Positions 8,484-17,436 of a stretch of DNA of 64,000 bases are shown one piece after another. Position numbers and translations under genes: made by a program. How positions within the stretch are numbered: the stretch's first letter is position 1; every line of letters begins with the position of its first letter. Source of the DNA: Bacillota bacterium (GTDB taxonomy: Bacteria > Bacillota > Clostridia > Oscillospirales > Ruminococcaceae); the NCBI GenBank assembly GCA_023391005.1, contig JAEWBS010000141.1, positions 1 to 64,000 of the forward strand, read 5' to 3'. The notes below the pieces were generated by a model. That model was given only the letters and a program-made list of their open reading frames with translations, did not search any database and was not told where the DNA came from.

Positions 8484-10352
8484 ATGGAACAGCTGCAAAT
8501 GGCCGAGCCGGAGATCATCACGCCTGTGGCAAAGGATGATCAATCAACAGATACACAGCAAGAGCTGTTGGCGCTGTTAGGGAAAAAGCGAAAAAGAGGA
8601 TTCAAAAAATATTTGCTGCCGGTTATACTCGTTGTGCTGCTGCTGGCGGCGCTGATTGTATGGCGGCTTTTTGGCGGCAAAAGCGATACCTCAGATGCCG
8701 TCACCTACCGCCAATATACGGTGCAGCGCGGCGACGTGGTCGTGGGATCAAGTGAGAGTTCCTCCATTTCCTTGAGCCGTGAGGTTGTGAAATTTCCGGT
8801 ATCTACAACGGTCGAAAAGGTTTTTGTCAAAGCGGGGCAGTCGGTCAAAAAAGGCGACCCGCTGATGCAACTTAATGTTGACGAGATAAAGGCGGGCCTC
8901 ATTACCTATGAGCTTCAGGTCAAGATGGCTGAGCTTGAGCTTCAGCAGGCAAAGCTTGATCAGCAAAATAAGCTGCTAAAGGCCGAGCAGACCTATAAAA
9001 GTGCACTTTTGCAGGGAGAACTCGCGGAAATCAGCCAAAACATTACCATTACCCAGCTTGAGAAACAGCTTGCTGACGCGCAGGAGGAGCTTGAGAACGC
9101 ACTGGAGGATCTGCATACCTATCAAAATTATGAAAACAACTACGATGATGATTATTCCAATATTCAAGCGCTGGCCCGCAGGGTTGAAACCTACCGCACG
9201 CTTTACAAAGACTACCAAAGTCAATATGAGGATGTGGCGAAATGGGAGACAGAGCTTGCCACTTGGCAGGAGCTTTACGATGGTTTGAGCGACGAAGAAA
9301 AGGCCGATACCGATGAAAAAAGCAAGGCCAGACAATATCTGGATAAAATAGCAACGCTCCAAGGCCAAATTGCCGGCCGCGATTCTAAAGTGCTCTATAA
9401 AAACTATCAGAATGCGTATGAGGATTATCAGTCGGCCAACAGCAAATATTCTGAGCGGCTGGCCGACTTCAATGAGGAATACGACATCGAATACGGTAAT
9501 GACGACGCGCTGTCCGACAAGATTACCGATCTTAAGAAAAAGGTTGAAAGCTATAATATCGCATTAGAAAACGCCAAGCTCAGCCAGCAGACCGGCGCCC
9601 TTTCGGCCGAGCAGCAAAAACAGCTCACCGAGCTTTCAGCCCAGACGGCGCAGGCGCAATATAACCTGACGACACTACAGCTTTCTCAGTCGGTGGATCA
9701 GGCGCAGGAAACTTATGATCAGACGGTTCGCCAGATTAACGATATTCAAAAAAGCATCTCGCAGGATGGCATTGTTTATGCGCCTTGCACCGGCATGATT
9801 GTCAGCGTCAGCCTTGAGGAGGGGGATGACTTCGATGTCACCTACGACAAGGACACCGATACGCTCAACCAGCAAACGATGCTTACGATGACCAATATCT
9901 CGTCGGTTTATGTGCCGGTTACCATCTCGGAGGAGGATATCCTCAATGTCTACATTGGCCAGCCCGCCAGCGTTACGATGAACGCCTTTGAGGGCGTTAC
10001 CTTTGACGCACAGGTTGATACCATCTCGGTCGAGGCGGCGCGTTCGGGGGCGGCGACGGTCAGCTATACCGTCAACGTCAAATATACCGGCGAAAACACC
10101 CGCGATATGTACGAGGGCATGAGCGCGCAGACCACATTGCTGCAACGCGTCGCAAAGGATGTGCTCTATATCAACAATCAGACCGTAACCAATAAGGACG
10201 GCATTGCCACAGTACAAAAGCGGGACGACAACGGCAATACCGTGACAGTGACGGTGAAAACCGGCTTTTCAAACGGGCAATATGTTGAAATTATCAGCGG
10301 CCTTGAGGAAGGCGACACCGTCCTCGCGGCAAGCGGGGTAGGCAGGACATGA
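8484..10352 (+). CDS. HlyD/MacA-like membrane fusion (adaptor) protein
   Basis: A 622-residue adaptor for an ABC exporter. A cytoplasmic lead of about 40 residues ends in KKRKRGFKK, followed by one transmembrane segment (about 45-63). Then come the first half of a biotinyl-lipoyl-like domain (YTVQRGDVV), a very long coiled coil (about 140-430, rich in Gln, Glu, Leu and Asp with Tyr repeats), the second lipoyl half (GIVYAPCTGMI), a beta-barrel and a membrane-proximal domain. The hairpin is longer than in Gram-negative MacA. It overlaps the permease gene by 4 bp (ATGA), so the two are translationally coupled. Confidence 0.88.
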   Translation: MEQLQMAEPEIITPVAKDDQSTDTQQELLALLGKKRKRGFKKYLLPVILVVLLLAALIVWRLFGGKSDTSDAVTYRQYTVQRGDVVVGSSESSSISLSREVVKFPVSTTVEKVFVKAGQSVKKGDPLMQLNVDEIKAGLITYELQVKMAELELQQAKLDQQNKLLKAEQTYKSALLQGELAEISQNITITQLEKQLADAQEELENALEDLHTYQNYENNYDDDYSNIQALARRVETYRTLYKDYQSQYEDVAKWETELATWQELYDGLSDEEKADTDEKSKARQYLDKIATLQGQIAGRDSKVLYKNYQNAYEDYQSANSKYSERLADFNEEYDIEYGNDDALSDKITDLKKKVESYNIALENAKLSQQTGALSAEQQKQLTELSAQTAQAQYNLTTLQLSQSVDQAQETYDQTVRQINDIQKSISQDGIVYAPCTGMIVSVSLEEGDDFDVTYDKDTDTLNQQTMLTMTNISSVYVPVTISEEDILNVYIGQPASVTMNAFEGVTFDAQVDTISVEAARSGAATVSYTVNVKYTGENTRDMYEGMSAQTTLLQRVAKDVLYINNQTVTNKDGIATVQKRDDNGNTVTVTVKTGFSNGQYVEIISGLEEGDTVLAASGVGRT

Positions 10353-11701
10353 GAATCACCGAGATATTACGGCTGGTCTGGGTGAATATCATCCAGAATA
10401 AGACCAAGGTGCTGCTGACGTCGCTGGGTATTATCGTCGGTTCAGCGACGATTGTGTTGGTCATCGCCATCGGCAGGGGCGGTCAGGCCGACGTGGCCGA
10501 CCAGTTTAAGAATCTTAACGCCGGGGCGATTGACGTCAAGTCGATTGACGCGCAGGCTGCTCAAATGGAAATGCCGCCCGGTTTCGCGGGCGGACTACCC
10601 GCCGGTGGCGCTTCGGGTGGTAACTTCTACGGAAGCTTTTCGGGCGGCGGAGGCAACCGCGGCGGCGGGAGCAGCGGCGGCAGAAGTGGATCTAATATCG
10701 TCCGAAGAATCACCGGGCGCAGCACGCGGGCGCGCCTGACCGCCACCGATGTTGAGGATATCGCAAAGCTGGTGCCGGGTCTTGAGCAGGTCACGATATT
10801 GGTCAACGGCAGCACGACGGTTTTTGGCGGTGATTTGGAGGAAGAAAAAAGTGCGACAACCGTTGTTGGTGTACTGCCAAACTACCAGCAGGTCAGCAAT
10901 CTGGCGCTGATGTACGGCAGTTTTATCACTGATGAGGACGACAGCAACGGCAATTATGTCGCGGTAATCGGTTATAGCCTTGCAAAAGAGATTTTTACGC
11001 TGCCGGCGTATGCGTATGGCGACTATCTCACCATCGATGGCAAGAATTACGAGATTATCGGCGTGTTGCAAGAGATGGGATCGGTCTCTTCGGGTATCAG
11101 CTCGGATAATGCCATCTACATACCGTATAATACGGCGATAAAATACATTTTTGGAACTCAGACCGAGCCAACCATCACCGCTGTTGCAAAGGATGTGTCG
11201 GGTGTGGATACCGCAATCGAAAATATCAAAGCGGTTTTGACCGAAAACTATCCAAAAGGAAATTTTGCCGTCACCGACGCGGGCAGTGCGATGGATGCCG
11301 CAACCAGCTCAGCAAACACGCTGGCCATGCTGCTGTTCGCAGTGGCGACAATCGTTTTTGTGGTCGGCGGCATTGGCATCATGAACGTGCTGTTCGTCTC
11401 GGTGCAGGAGCGCACGGCCGAGATCGGTATTCTAAAGGCGATAGGCTGCCCTGCCCACAGCATTCTGTTGGAATTTTTGCTTGAGGCTGTCTTTATGGGG
11501 CTGGCTGGCGGCATACTCGGCGTCGTTTTAAGCTTTGGTATCATTCCGTTAATTGAGATGTTCGGCATGCGGCTTGAGACAAGTCTCACCGGCTATCTGC
11601 TTGCGATGGCCTTTGCGCTCATCACCGCCGCGTTGTTCGGGTTTTACCCTGCCTACAAGGCTTCTAAGCTGGTGCCAATAGAGGCGCTGACCTTAAATTG
11701 A
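10349..11701 (+). CDS. MacB-like ABC transporter permease
   Basis: A 450-residue permease of the MacB/FtsX type. It has an N-terminal transmembrane helix (about 18-38), a large extracytoplasmic MacB_PCD domain, and an FtsX domain with three helices near the C-terminus (about 325-440), ending in FYPAYKASKLVPIEAL, typical of the family. Residues about 78-124 form a Gly/Ser/Arg-rich low-complexity stretch inserted in the extracytoplasmic part. It works with the ATPase encoded two genes downstream and the adaptor just upstream. The substrate is unknown; antibiotic or peptide export is common in this family. Confidence 0.9.
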   Translation: MRITEILRLVWVNIIQNKTKVLLTSLGIIVGSATIVLVIAIGRGGQADVADQFKNLNAGAIDVKSIDAQAAQMEMPPGFAGGLPAGGASGGNFYGSFSGGGGNRGGGSSGGRSGSNIVRRITGRSTRARLTATDVEDIAKLVPGLEQVTILVNGSTTVFGGDLEEEKSATTVVGVLPNYQQVSNLALMYGSFITDEDDSNGNYVAVIGYSLAKEIFTLPAYAYGDYLTIDGKNYEIIGVLQEMGSVSSGISSDNAIYIPYNTAIKYIFGTQTEPTITAVAKDVSGVDTAIENIKAVLTENYPKGNFAVTDAGSAMDAATSSANTLAMLLFAVATIVFVVGGIGIMNVLFVSVQERTAEIGILKAIGCPAHSILLEFLLEAVFMGLAGGILGVVLSFGIIPLIEMFGMRLETSLTGYLLAMAFALITAALFGFYPAYKASKLVPIEALTLN

Positions 11702-11712
11702 GGAGAGATACG

Positions 11713-12342
11713 ATGCGACAATCACTGGCTATTTTGCTCGCGATGGTTTTACTGCTGCCGGGCTTGACGGCCTGCGGCGAGACACAAAAGGCAGCGGCTT
11801 CAGGCGCGCCGCAGGGAACCAGACAATATGGCGGAAATATACCCCAAGGTGAACGCCCGACAGGGGAGCGGACGAACACCAACCGTACCGAGGGAGCGCA
11901 AATGAGGGTCCGGGACAGCGGGTCGTCTGATTTTAGCAACAACAATCATAGCACAGGCATCAGCGGGGCTGAAAAAGTGGTCACCGGCAAGGTTAAAAGT
12001 ATTGTCGGCAACGAGGTGGTGCTGATTATCGCACAGAGCAGCGATACAGCAGGTCGGCAAAAAGACAAAGGGAACACCGATAAGAGCGCCGCCGTCGCTT
12101 CTCAAGAGAAAAACGGGACTGCGAAGCTTTCCGAACAGGAGGCGGAGGCCCAGACCGCCGTTCAAACGGATTTCTCCGAAGGCGAAACACCGGAGATGAC
12201 CGAAACCTATCTGATTCCGGTCGGTATGGCGGTTGGCAACAAAGACTTTTCATCCATAAAAGCAGGGAACACGCTTAGGCTATACTTTGGCACCGATCCG
12301 GGCGACGGCAGCGAAATTATTACAGCAGTCGAGCTGCGGTAG
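11713..12342 (+). CDS. Small lipoprotein in the export operon, function unknown
   Basis: A 209-residue secreted lipoprotein. The signal peptide ends in a lipobox LTAC, so the mature protein starts at Cys22. Most of it is low-complexity and hydrophilic, rich in Gly, Thr, Ser, Glu and Gln; the C-terminal 45 residues (YLIPVGMAVG to ITAVELR) look folded, perhaps a small beta domain. ATG at 11713 sits behind GAGGAG; an in-frame TTG at 11698 would overlap the permease and is less likely. Its position between permease and ATPase suggests an accessory extracytoplasmic part of the exporter. No family was recognised. Confidence 0.75.
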   Translation: MRQSLAILLAMVLLLPGLTACGETQKAAASGAPQGTRQYGGNIPQGERPTGERTNTNRTEGAQMRVRDSGSSDFSNNNHSTGISGAEKVVTGKVKSIVGNEVVLIIAQSSDTAGRQKDKGNTDKSAAVASQEKNGTAKLSEQEAEAQTAVQTDFSEGETPEMTETYLIPVGMAVGNKDFSSIKAGNTLRLYFGTDPGDGSEIITAVELR

Positions 12343-12355
12343 CAGGGGGCGGCAA

Positions 12356-13027
12356 ATGGCGCATTTAATAGAAGTTAAACATATCTCCAAAAATTTTCAG
12401 GTGGGCGACACCGTCGTACAGGCGCTAAAAAAAGTCAGTCTGACGGTGGATGAGGGAGAATATCTCGCAGTGCTCGGTCCCTCGGGCTCGGGCAAATCGA
12501 CATTGATGAATGTACTGGGCTGTATGGACGACGTGCAGTCGGGCGAATATTTTCTTGCCGGGCTACCGATTCACCAGATGGCTGATACGCAGCTGACGAC
12601 GGTGCGTAACCGTCTGATCGGCTTTATTTTTCAGCGCTATCATCTGGTGCCCACCTATTCGGTATTGCAAAACGTCATGATGCCGCTGTTGGTGCGGGGT
12701 GCCTCACACCAGGAGGCGCAGCTCGAGGCACTACGACAGCTAAAAATGCTGGGCATGGCCGAGCGCATTTGGCACAACCCCAACGAGCTTTCAGGTGGGC
12801 AGCAGCAGCGCGTGGCCATCGCCCGCGCTCTGGTCGGAAAACCTCGCTTACTTCTGGCAGACGAGCCAACCGGTGCGCTTGATTCCGGAACGGGAAAAGA
12901 GGTCATGAAGCTGTTTGCAGAACTTAATACGCGCGGGCACACCATTGTGATGATTACGCATGACGCCCAGATTGCGGCACATGCCCGCCGAACGGTGCAT
13001 ATCGTCGACGGTGTTTTGAGCGAATAA
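12356..13027 (+). CDS. MacB/LolD-type ABC transporter ATP-binding protein
   Basis: A 223-residue ATPase with Walker A GPSGSGKS, Q-loop FIFQRYHL, signature LSGGQQQR, Walker B LLLADEPTGALD and the switch His in MITHD. These are typical of the MacB/LolD/FtsE group that pairs with FtsX-fold permeases. The start is ATG at 12356, after AGGGGG; an earlier in-frame start inside the lipoprotein gene gives an unsupported N-terminus. Last gene of the exporter operon, followed by a terminator. Confidence 0.94.
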   Translation: MAHLIEVKHISKNFQVGDTVVQALKKVSLTVDEGEYLAVLGPSGSGKSTLMNVLGCMDDVQSGEYFLAGLPIHQMADTQLTTVRNRLIGFIFQRYHLVPTYSVLQNVMMPLLVRGASHQEAQLEALRQLKMLGMAERIWHNPNELSGGQQQRVAIARALVGKPRLLLADEPTGALDSGTGKEVMKLFAELNTRGHTIVMITHDAQIAAHARRTVHIVDGVLSE

Positions 13028-13058
13028 AAGGCGTACCGCGAGTGAACTATCCGCTAAC

Positions 13059-13100
13059 AAAAAAATCCGCAGGCGCTATTGCGTCCCGCGGATTTTTTTA
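13059..13100 (+). terminator. Terminator of the export operon
   Basis: AAAAAAATCCGC and GCGGATTTTTTT bracket a 15-base internal segment. The stem is short but followed by a long T run. Confidence 0.8.
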
Positions 13101-13193
13101 ATTCTTGCGATAATGGCATGAGCAGTGGATTTTCAGCGCCGAAGGTGATATGCTGAAAGCATCTAAAATCTTCATGCGAATGGGGGAAGCGAT

Positions 13194-14684
13194 ATGTCTA
13201 AAAGAGTATGCCTCCTTACCGTATTGGCCTGCATACTGCTTTCGGCCTGCTTGGGCAGGAACATGAGCCAAAGTACTGGCCAGATGTCAAGTGGCGCCGC
13301 CAGCGCATTACCCGAGCGCAGCCTGTTGACAACGGTATTGGCCGCGTCGCCCGACGAGGTTGAGTCATTTTCATACGATGGGAATGCACCCTATTATTTT
13401 GACGGCGCGCAAGGGCTTTGGTCAAAGGATGGGTATGGGGCCATTTTGTTTTCGTGCCCGAATAATAACCGCTTGGATGCCAGCTATTTGAGTCAGGAAA
13501 ACGCGCTTGTCCGGCAGTTTGCCGAGGCGCTGGGGCGATTTGCTGTCGATGCAGCCTTTGTTGAGGATGTGACCGACGATACCCAGCTGCCGAAGAGCGA
13601 TTATATGACGTTTGGCGTCGTATTGAGCGAGGAGCGGTATTCAAATATCACGCTGTTTGAGACCGGTGATGTTTATGTGACGCAACACAGCAACGACCAG
13701 CTCGCCCTGCATTATAAAGCGGCTGATGGCGGGGGATACGGTGCGCTCAAGGAAGCGATAGCCGATATCCGCGCCGCGCTCGACGGACTGCCGCTCGGCT
13801 ACCAACTGACGATGTATATATCCCCAGACAGCTTTAGGCCCGAGTCGACGGCGCTGCGGTTGTCGTTTGATAATATCGGCGCGCAGCCGGTGGCCTGTTC
13901 AGCGCCATTTATTCTTGAAAAGAAGCAAAAAGGTGATTGGCAGCGCCTTTCTAAAAGAGAGTCTACTCCGCCGGAGGCGCTCTTGACCGTCGCCCCGCGC
14001 GGCACCGCATATTATGCCGTTGATCTCACAAATTTTGAAGGCGCTCAGAATCCGGGTCGCTACCGTGTAACCAACACATTTAGCGCAGGGGCCGAGCAGG
14101 TGACGCTGACGGCGGAATATGAGATCAGTGAAGAGGCCTTTGAGGTCAGCTGGCCCTATAAACCCGACATGACGCCCGAAAATCAGGCCTACTACGACAA
14201 GTATCTGAGCGCGTGGGGCTTTTATTGCCCGTTTGATAGGGACTATACCGAGCAGACCTTCACACAGGATTTTCGGCCCTATCTGCTTTACTATTCGAGC
14301 GCGGCGCAGGAGGGACGACGTGAGGAATATGACCGGTATGGCGTCGATGTGCCCGCGCAGATCGTGGAGGAGACGGTGGCGCGCCATTTTCCGGTGACAG
14401 CGGTGCAGTTTCGCGCAGCTCTGGCCCAGTCCCGCAAGGGGACGGAATATTATGACCCGCAAAGCGATAGCTATCATTTTGAAGGGGGATATGGCGGTGC
14501 CGGCATGATGGGCGTCGTCACCCATGCCGAAAAAGAGGCCAACCGACTCAAGCTTTCGTGTGATTGGTATGATGTGGTGGATAGTTACCAATTCAGCCAC
14601 ACCGTCACTATCCGGCTCGGGGAGCGGGCGGACGATTTCTATTATATCGAAAACACCGTCACAAAGCGGGCTAGTACCGACTGA
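13194..14684 (+). CDS. Lipoprotein with bacterial Ig-like domain, function unknown
   Basis: A 496-residue secreted lipoprotein with lipobox LSAC and mature start at Cys19. Residues about 205-310 look like a bacterial Ig-like domain of the kind found in surface lipoproteins (LTMYISPDS, LRLSFDNIGAQPV, FILEKKQKGDWQRL, PGRYRVTNTF). The N-terminal (about 40-200) and C-terminal (about 320-490) parts are not recognised. ATG at 13194 follows GGGGGAAG. It lies between two terminators, so it is probably a single transcription unit convergent with the IclR gene. Confidence 0.75.
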   Translation: MSKRVCLLTVLACILLSACLGRNMSQSTGQMSSGAASALPERSLLTTVLAASPDEVESFSYDGNAPYYFDGAQGLWSKDGYGAILFSCPNNNRLDASYLSQENALVRQFAEALGRFAVDAAFVEDVTDDTQLPKSDYMTFGVVLSEERYSNITLFETGDVYVTQHSNDQLALHYKAADGGGYGALKEAIADIRAALDGLPLGYQLTMYISPDSFRPESTALRLSFDNIGAQPVACSAPFILEKKQKGDWQRLSKRESTPPEALLTVAPRGTAYYAVDLTNFEGAQNPGRYRVTNTFSAGAEQVTLTAEYEISEEAFEVSWPYKPDMTPENQAYYDKYLSAWGFYCPFDRDYTEQTFTQDFRPYLLYYSSAAQEGRREEYDRYGVDVPAQIVEETVARHFPVTAVQFRAALAQSRKGTEYYDPQSDSYHFEGGYGGAGMMGVVTHAEKEANRLKLSCDWYDVVDSYQFSHTVTIRLGERADDFYYIENTVTKRASTD

Positions 14685-14716
14685 TGAAGCTGTCAACAGT
14701 TTTTGAAACAAAAATT

Positions 14717-14746
14717 GCCTCGGGATATGCATGCATATCCCGAGGC
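14717..14746. terminator. Bidirectional terminator, perfect 30-bp palindrome
   Basis: GCCTCGGGATATGCA is followed directly by its exact reverse complement. It lies between convergent genes. The minus-strand side is followed by AATTTTTG, so it should end the IclR transcript well; the plus-strand side has a weaker tail. Confidence 0.75.
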
Positions 14747-14791
14747 GACTCAATATTGAGAATAAACCGCAGGGGTTTCTTGAAATTGCTT

Positions 14792-15520
14792 TTAAAAGCC
14801 CATTTCCTGAGAAATACGCAGCGCGAATTCCTTGGCTTTAAAGGCCATCTCATTCATCAGCTCGATATCAATGCGCGCGGCGGGTCCGGAGATATTGAGC
14901 GCGGCCACAACCTTGTGATGCGAATCAAAGATCGGGGCGGCCACCGACACCACACCCTCTTCACGCTCGCTGCGGCTTGTGGAATAGCCCACCGTGCGGA
15001 TTTCGGCCAAGCGCTCATGTGTGGTATAGGGGTCGGCCAGCAACAGCTCGTCGATGACCGCCTGCGGCTGATAGGCCAGCAGTAAACGCCCTGAAGCGCC
15101 ACGGGTCAGCGGCAGTCGGTCGCCGATATTTAAGATGCGCTTTAGGGGGTGGGTGCTTTCGATGCGCTCTATACAGACGCGGTGGCCGTTATTCGGCACA
15201 TAAAGGCCAACGCTTTCGTTATAAATCTCGCGCAGCTGAATCATATAAGGCACGGCGATACGCCGGAAATCCATGTGAGAATAACACAGCGTGCCAAGGC
15301 GCGCAATGCTTGGCCCTAGATAATACCGCTGGGTTTCTTCGTCCCGATAAAGGTAACTGTATTTTTCAAGTGTTGCTAGGATGCGTGAGGTCGTGCTGGG
15401 CGGAAGATCTATTTCTCTTGCAATTTCAACAAGAGAGAGGCTCAGCTTTTCTTTGGTAAAGCAGTTGAGCATTCTTAACGCGCGTTCGATGACCTTGACG
15501 CTGGCGTCCGCACTGGCCAT
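14792..15520 (-). CDS. IclR-family transcriptional regulator
   Basis: A 242-residue regulator with an N-terminal winged helix-turn-helix (about 7-60; LSLVEIAREIDLPPSTTSRIL) and a C-terminal IclR effector domain (about 75-240; LTRGASGRLLLAY, SVAAPIFDSHHKVVAALNISGP). The family binds small carboxylic or aromatic metabolites. ATG at 15520 has GGAGGGAA upstream. It is divergent from the TauE-like permease gene, its probable target. The effector cannot be read from the sequence. Confidence 0.92.
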   Translation of the reverse strand: MASADASVKVIERALRMLNCFTKEKLSLSLVEIAREIDLPPSTTSRILATLEKYSYLYRDEETQRYYLGPSIARLGTLCYSHMDFRRIAVPYMIQLREIYNESVGLYVPNNGHRVCIERIESTHPLKRILNIGDRLPLTRGASGRLLLAYQPQAVIDELLLADPYTTHERLAEIRTVGYSTSRSEREEGVVSVAAPIFDSHHKVVAALNISGPAARIDIELMNEMAFKAKEFALRISQEMGF

Positions 15521-15610
15521 AATTTATTCCCTCCGGTGTAGAATTCGTTTTCACGTATATGATTGTAACACCTTTGCACACACCGGTCAAGCCGCGCGGC
15601 ATAAATTGAG

Positions 15611-15639
15611 TTGACAAACCAAGGCGCTTCTAGTAGAGT
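15611..15639 (+). promoter_or_regulatory. Sigma-A promoter for the TauE/thioesterase unit
   Basis: TTGACA (15611-15616), a 17-base spacer, then TAGAGT (15634-15639). The ATG of the permease is about 40 bases downstream of the -10. The imperfect -10 in an IclR-divergent region is compatible with regulation. Confidence 0.6.
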
Positions 15640-15680
15640 AGAACTGTTTTTATATTGTCAGATTAAATGGGGAATTTAAG

Positions 15681-16445
15681 ATGCCTTTTACGATAGAACA
15701 TTATTCGATTTTGCTTCCGCTCGTGTTTTTTGCAGGGTTTGTCGACGCGGTTGCGGGTGGCGGTGGGCTGATCAGTCTACCAGCTTATCTCTTCGCGGGT
15801 CTGCCGGTGCATGTGGCCTACGGTACCAACAAAATGGCGGCGTCGTTTGGTACCGGAATCGCGGTGCGGCAGTTCGCCAAAAACGGAAGCATCCGGCTGC
15901 GTCCCGCACTGATCTCTGCGGCCGGCGCGATTGTCGGGGGCTGGTTTGGCGCACAGCTCGTGCTGCTGCTGTCTGCCGAGACGGTACAGATTATGATGAT
16001 GATCGGCCTGCCGATCGTAGCGGTTTTGATGCTGACCCGAAAGCAAACGGGCGGCGATGAGAATCATTTTCTGGAACCTAAAAAAGAAGATCTGCGCTGT
16101 GCGATCATCGGCGTCGCAATGGGCGTCTACGACGGGCTTTTCGGCCCCGGAACCGGCACATTTTTGCTCATGTGCTTTACAACGCTTTTAGGCTATTCGA
16201 TGGTGACCGCGACCGCGAATGCCAAGGTGGTCAATCTTGCCTCAAATGTGGGTGCGCTGGTCACCTATATTATCGGCGGTAAGGTGCTGTATGCCGTCGC
16301 AATCCCGTGCGTTATATGCGCGGCGCTCGGCAATTTTGTCGGCTCTAAAATGGCGATCAAGAAGGGAAGCCGGTTTATCCGCCCCGTCATGACCTGTGTG
16401 ATCGCCGGTTTATTTTTAAAGATTTTACTGGATTTTTTAAAGTAG
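15681..16445 (+). CDS. TauE/SafE-family membrane permease
   Basis: A 254-residue integral membrane protein with about eight hydrophobic helices. The N-terminal repeat has FVDAVAGGGGLISLPAYL and the second repeat has GVYDGLFGPGTGTFLLM, both hallmarks of the TauE/SafE (DUF81) family. Members export or import sulfite, sulfonates or other small organic anions. The substrate here is unknown. ATG at 15681 follows GGGGAA. The gene is 10 bp from the thioesterase gene, so the pair forms an operon divergent from iclR. Confidence 0.9.
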   Translation: MPFTIEHYSILLPLVFFAGFVDAVAGGGGLISLPAYLFAGLPVHVAYGTNKMAASFGTGIAVRQFAKNGSIRLRPALISAAGAIVGGWFGAQLVLLLSAETVQIMMMIGLPIVAVLMLTRKQTGGDENHFLEPKKEDLRCAIIGVAMGVYDGLFGPGTGTFLLMCFTTLLGYSMVTATANAKVVNLASNVGALVTYIIGGKVLYAVAIPCVICAALGNFVGSKMAIKKGSRFIRPVMTCVIAGLFLKILLDFLK

Positions 16446-16455
16446 GGAGGACGTT

Positions 16456-16923
16456 ATGAAATCACCTGAGACGCTTTTAATGGAACGCAGAGTCAACTGG
16501 TATCTTGACTATGTTAAAAATAGCAAAGAGGACCGCGTCAATAACCGCCTGATCTATGAAATGACCGAGTGCAGCGCCGAGGCGCAGACGCTGACGCTAC
16601 GTTTTGAAACGACCGACTGGATGATGAACCCCGGCGGCGTGGTGCATGGCGGCATGCTTTGCACGATGTTCGACATTACGATGGGCATTACGTCGATGGC
16701 GCTCAGCGGCGCCTTCAGCCCGACGGTGAACCTTTCGGTGAGCTTTTTAAGCCCCGCGCCTAATCACGATCATATGCTGATGATCGCCCACGCCACACGG
16801 GTCGGCAGAACCTTTGTTCAGCTGACGGCCGAGGGCTATTCTGAGAAAACCCGCACGCTGTGCGCGACGGCGACGGCCATTTTTTATTGTGCCGGTCAGG
16901 AGAAGCTGATTTTTAACGATTAA
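16456..16923 (+). CDS. PaaI-like hotdog-fold thioesterase
   Basis: A 155-residue hotdog protein of the PaaI/YbgC-type acyl-CoA thioesterase group. The motif MMNPGGVVHGGMLCTMFD (about 56-73) includes the conserved HGG and Asp/Glu positions of the active site; PTVNLSVSFLSPA follows. The family hydrolyses aryl- or acyl-CoA thioesters. Its coupling with an anion permease and an IclR regulator suggests a small organic-acid handling unit. ATG at 16456 follows AGGGAGG. Confidence 0.88.
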   Translation: MKSPETLLMERRVNWYLDYVKNSKEDRVNNRLIYEMTECSAEAQTLTLRFETTDWMMNPGGVVHGGMLCTMFDITMGITSMALSGAFSPTVNLSVSFLSPAPNHDHMLMIAHATRVGRTFVQLTAEGYSEKTRTLCATATAIFYCAGQEKLIFND

Positions 16924-16958
16924 TGTTGATTCTTAATACAAACGAAGCCGTTTTTATT

Positions 16959-16990
16959 AAGGCCAACACGGGTAGCCGTGTTGGCCTTAA
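16959..16990. terminator. Strong hairpin after the thioesterase gene
   Basis: AAGGCCAACACGG, loop GTAG, then the exact complement CCGTGTTGGCCTT. The plus-strand T tail is weak (AAACTG); the minus-strand side has TTAATAAAAACG. It probably ends the plus operon or a minus-strand RNA coming from 17.2 kb. Confidence 0.6.
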
Positions 16991-17278
16991 ACTGTCAGGA
17001 AAGCGATACCTTACCCGCCGTGCCCCAAGAGGCTCAACAACATCATTGGCGCGTATAGTCATATAACAAGTCTGGATGCGCGCCTACTGACGCAAGGGTG
17101 GGAAGGTAACATGTTCGCGTAGGGTATGCAATCACCACAACCGTATTCTTTAAGCCCTCAGGGGTTGGGGGTTAGGACCGTTCCCACGCGTCAGCGCAGA
17201 ATAACACTGCCGTTTTAGCTTAAATGGAAAGACGAATCTCGTGTAATTCCATGTTGCAAAAAGCTTTAGCGCAAAAAG
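16991..17278 (+). ncRNA. Candidate structured non-coding RNA, class not identified
   Basis: A 290-base gene-free stretch between two strong hairpins, with nested pairing. GGCGCG and CGCGCC close a hairpin at about 17048-17083. CTGACGC with GTGGGAA (17086-17103) pairs with TTCCCAC and GCGTCAG (17181-17193), enclosing about 80 bases. GGTAAC (17104-17109) can pair inside that with GTTAGGACC. CCACAACC can also pair with GGTTGGGG. No good reading frame covers it. Size and long-helix shape recall 6S RNA, but no diagnostic 6S, RNase P, SRP, tmRNA or riboswitch motif was recognised. The strand is uncertain. Confidence 0.4.
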
Positions 17279-17318
17279 AACCCGGGATGCGAAGCCAAAC
17301 GCATTCCCGGGTTTTATC
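17279..17318. terminator. Bidirectional terminator downstream of leuA
   Basis: AACCCGGGATGCG and CGCATTCCCGGGTT form a 13-bp stem with loop AAGCCAA. On the minus strand it is followed by CTTTTTG and ends leuA; on the plus strand the tail is TTATC and it could end the RNA to its left. A second hairpin, CAGGTTC/GAACCTG at about 17322-17352, lies between it and the leuA stop. Confidence 0.8.
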
Positions 17319-17436
17319 AGGTTCAGGTGCGAAAAGGGGGCCCGAACCTGAAGGAGGAGATAGCAAGATTATAGCGGCCTACCGATAGCACCTAACACAA
17401 AAGGTATTAACGCGGGGCATCGCCAAACAGGGAGAC

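Noticed and set aside
16991..17278. Definite 6S RNA, RNase P RNA, SRP RNA or tmRNA
   Set aside because: None of the diagnostic sequences was recognised, so only an unclassified candidate RNA is reported.
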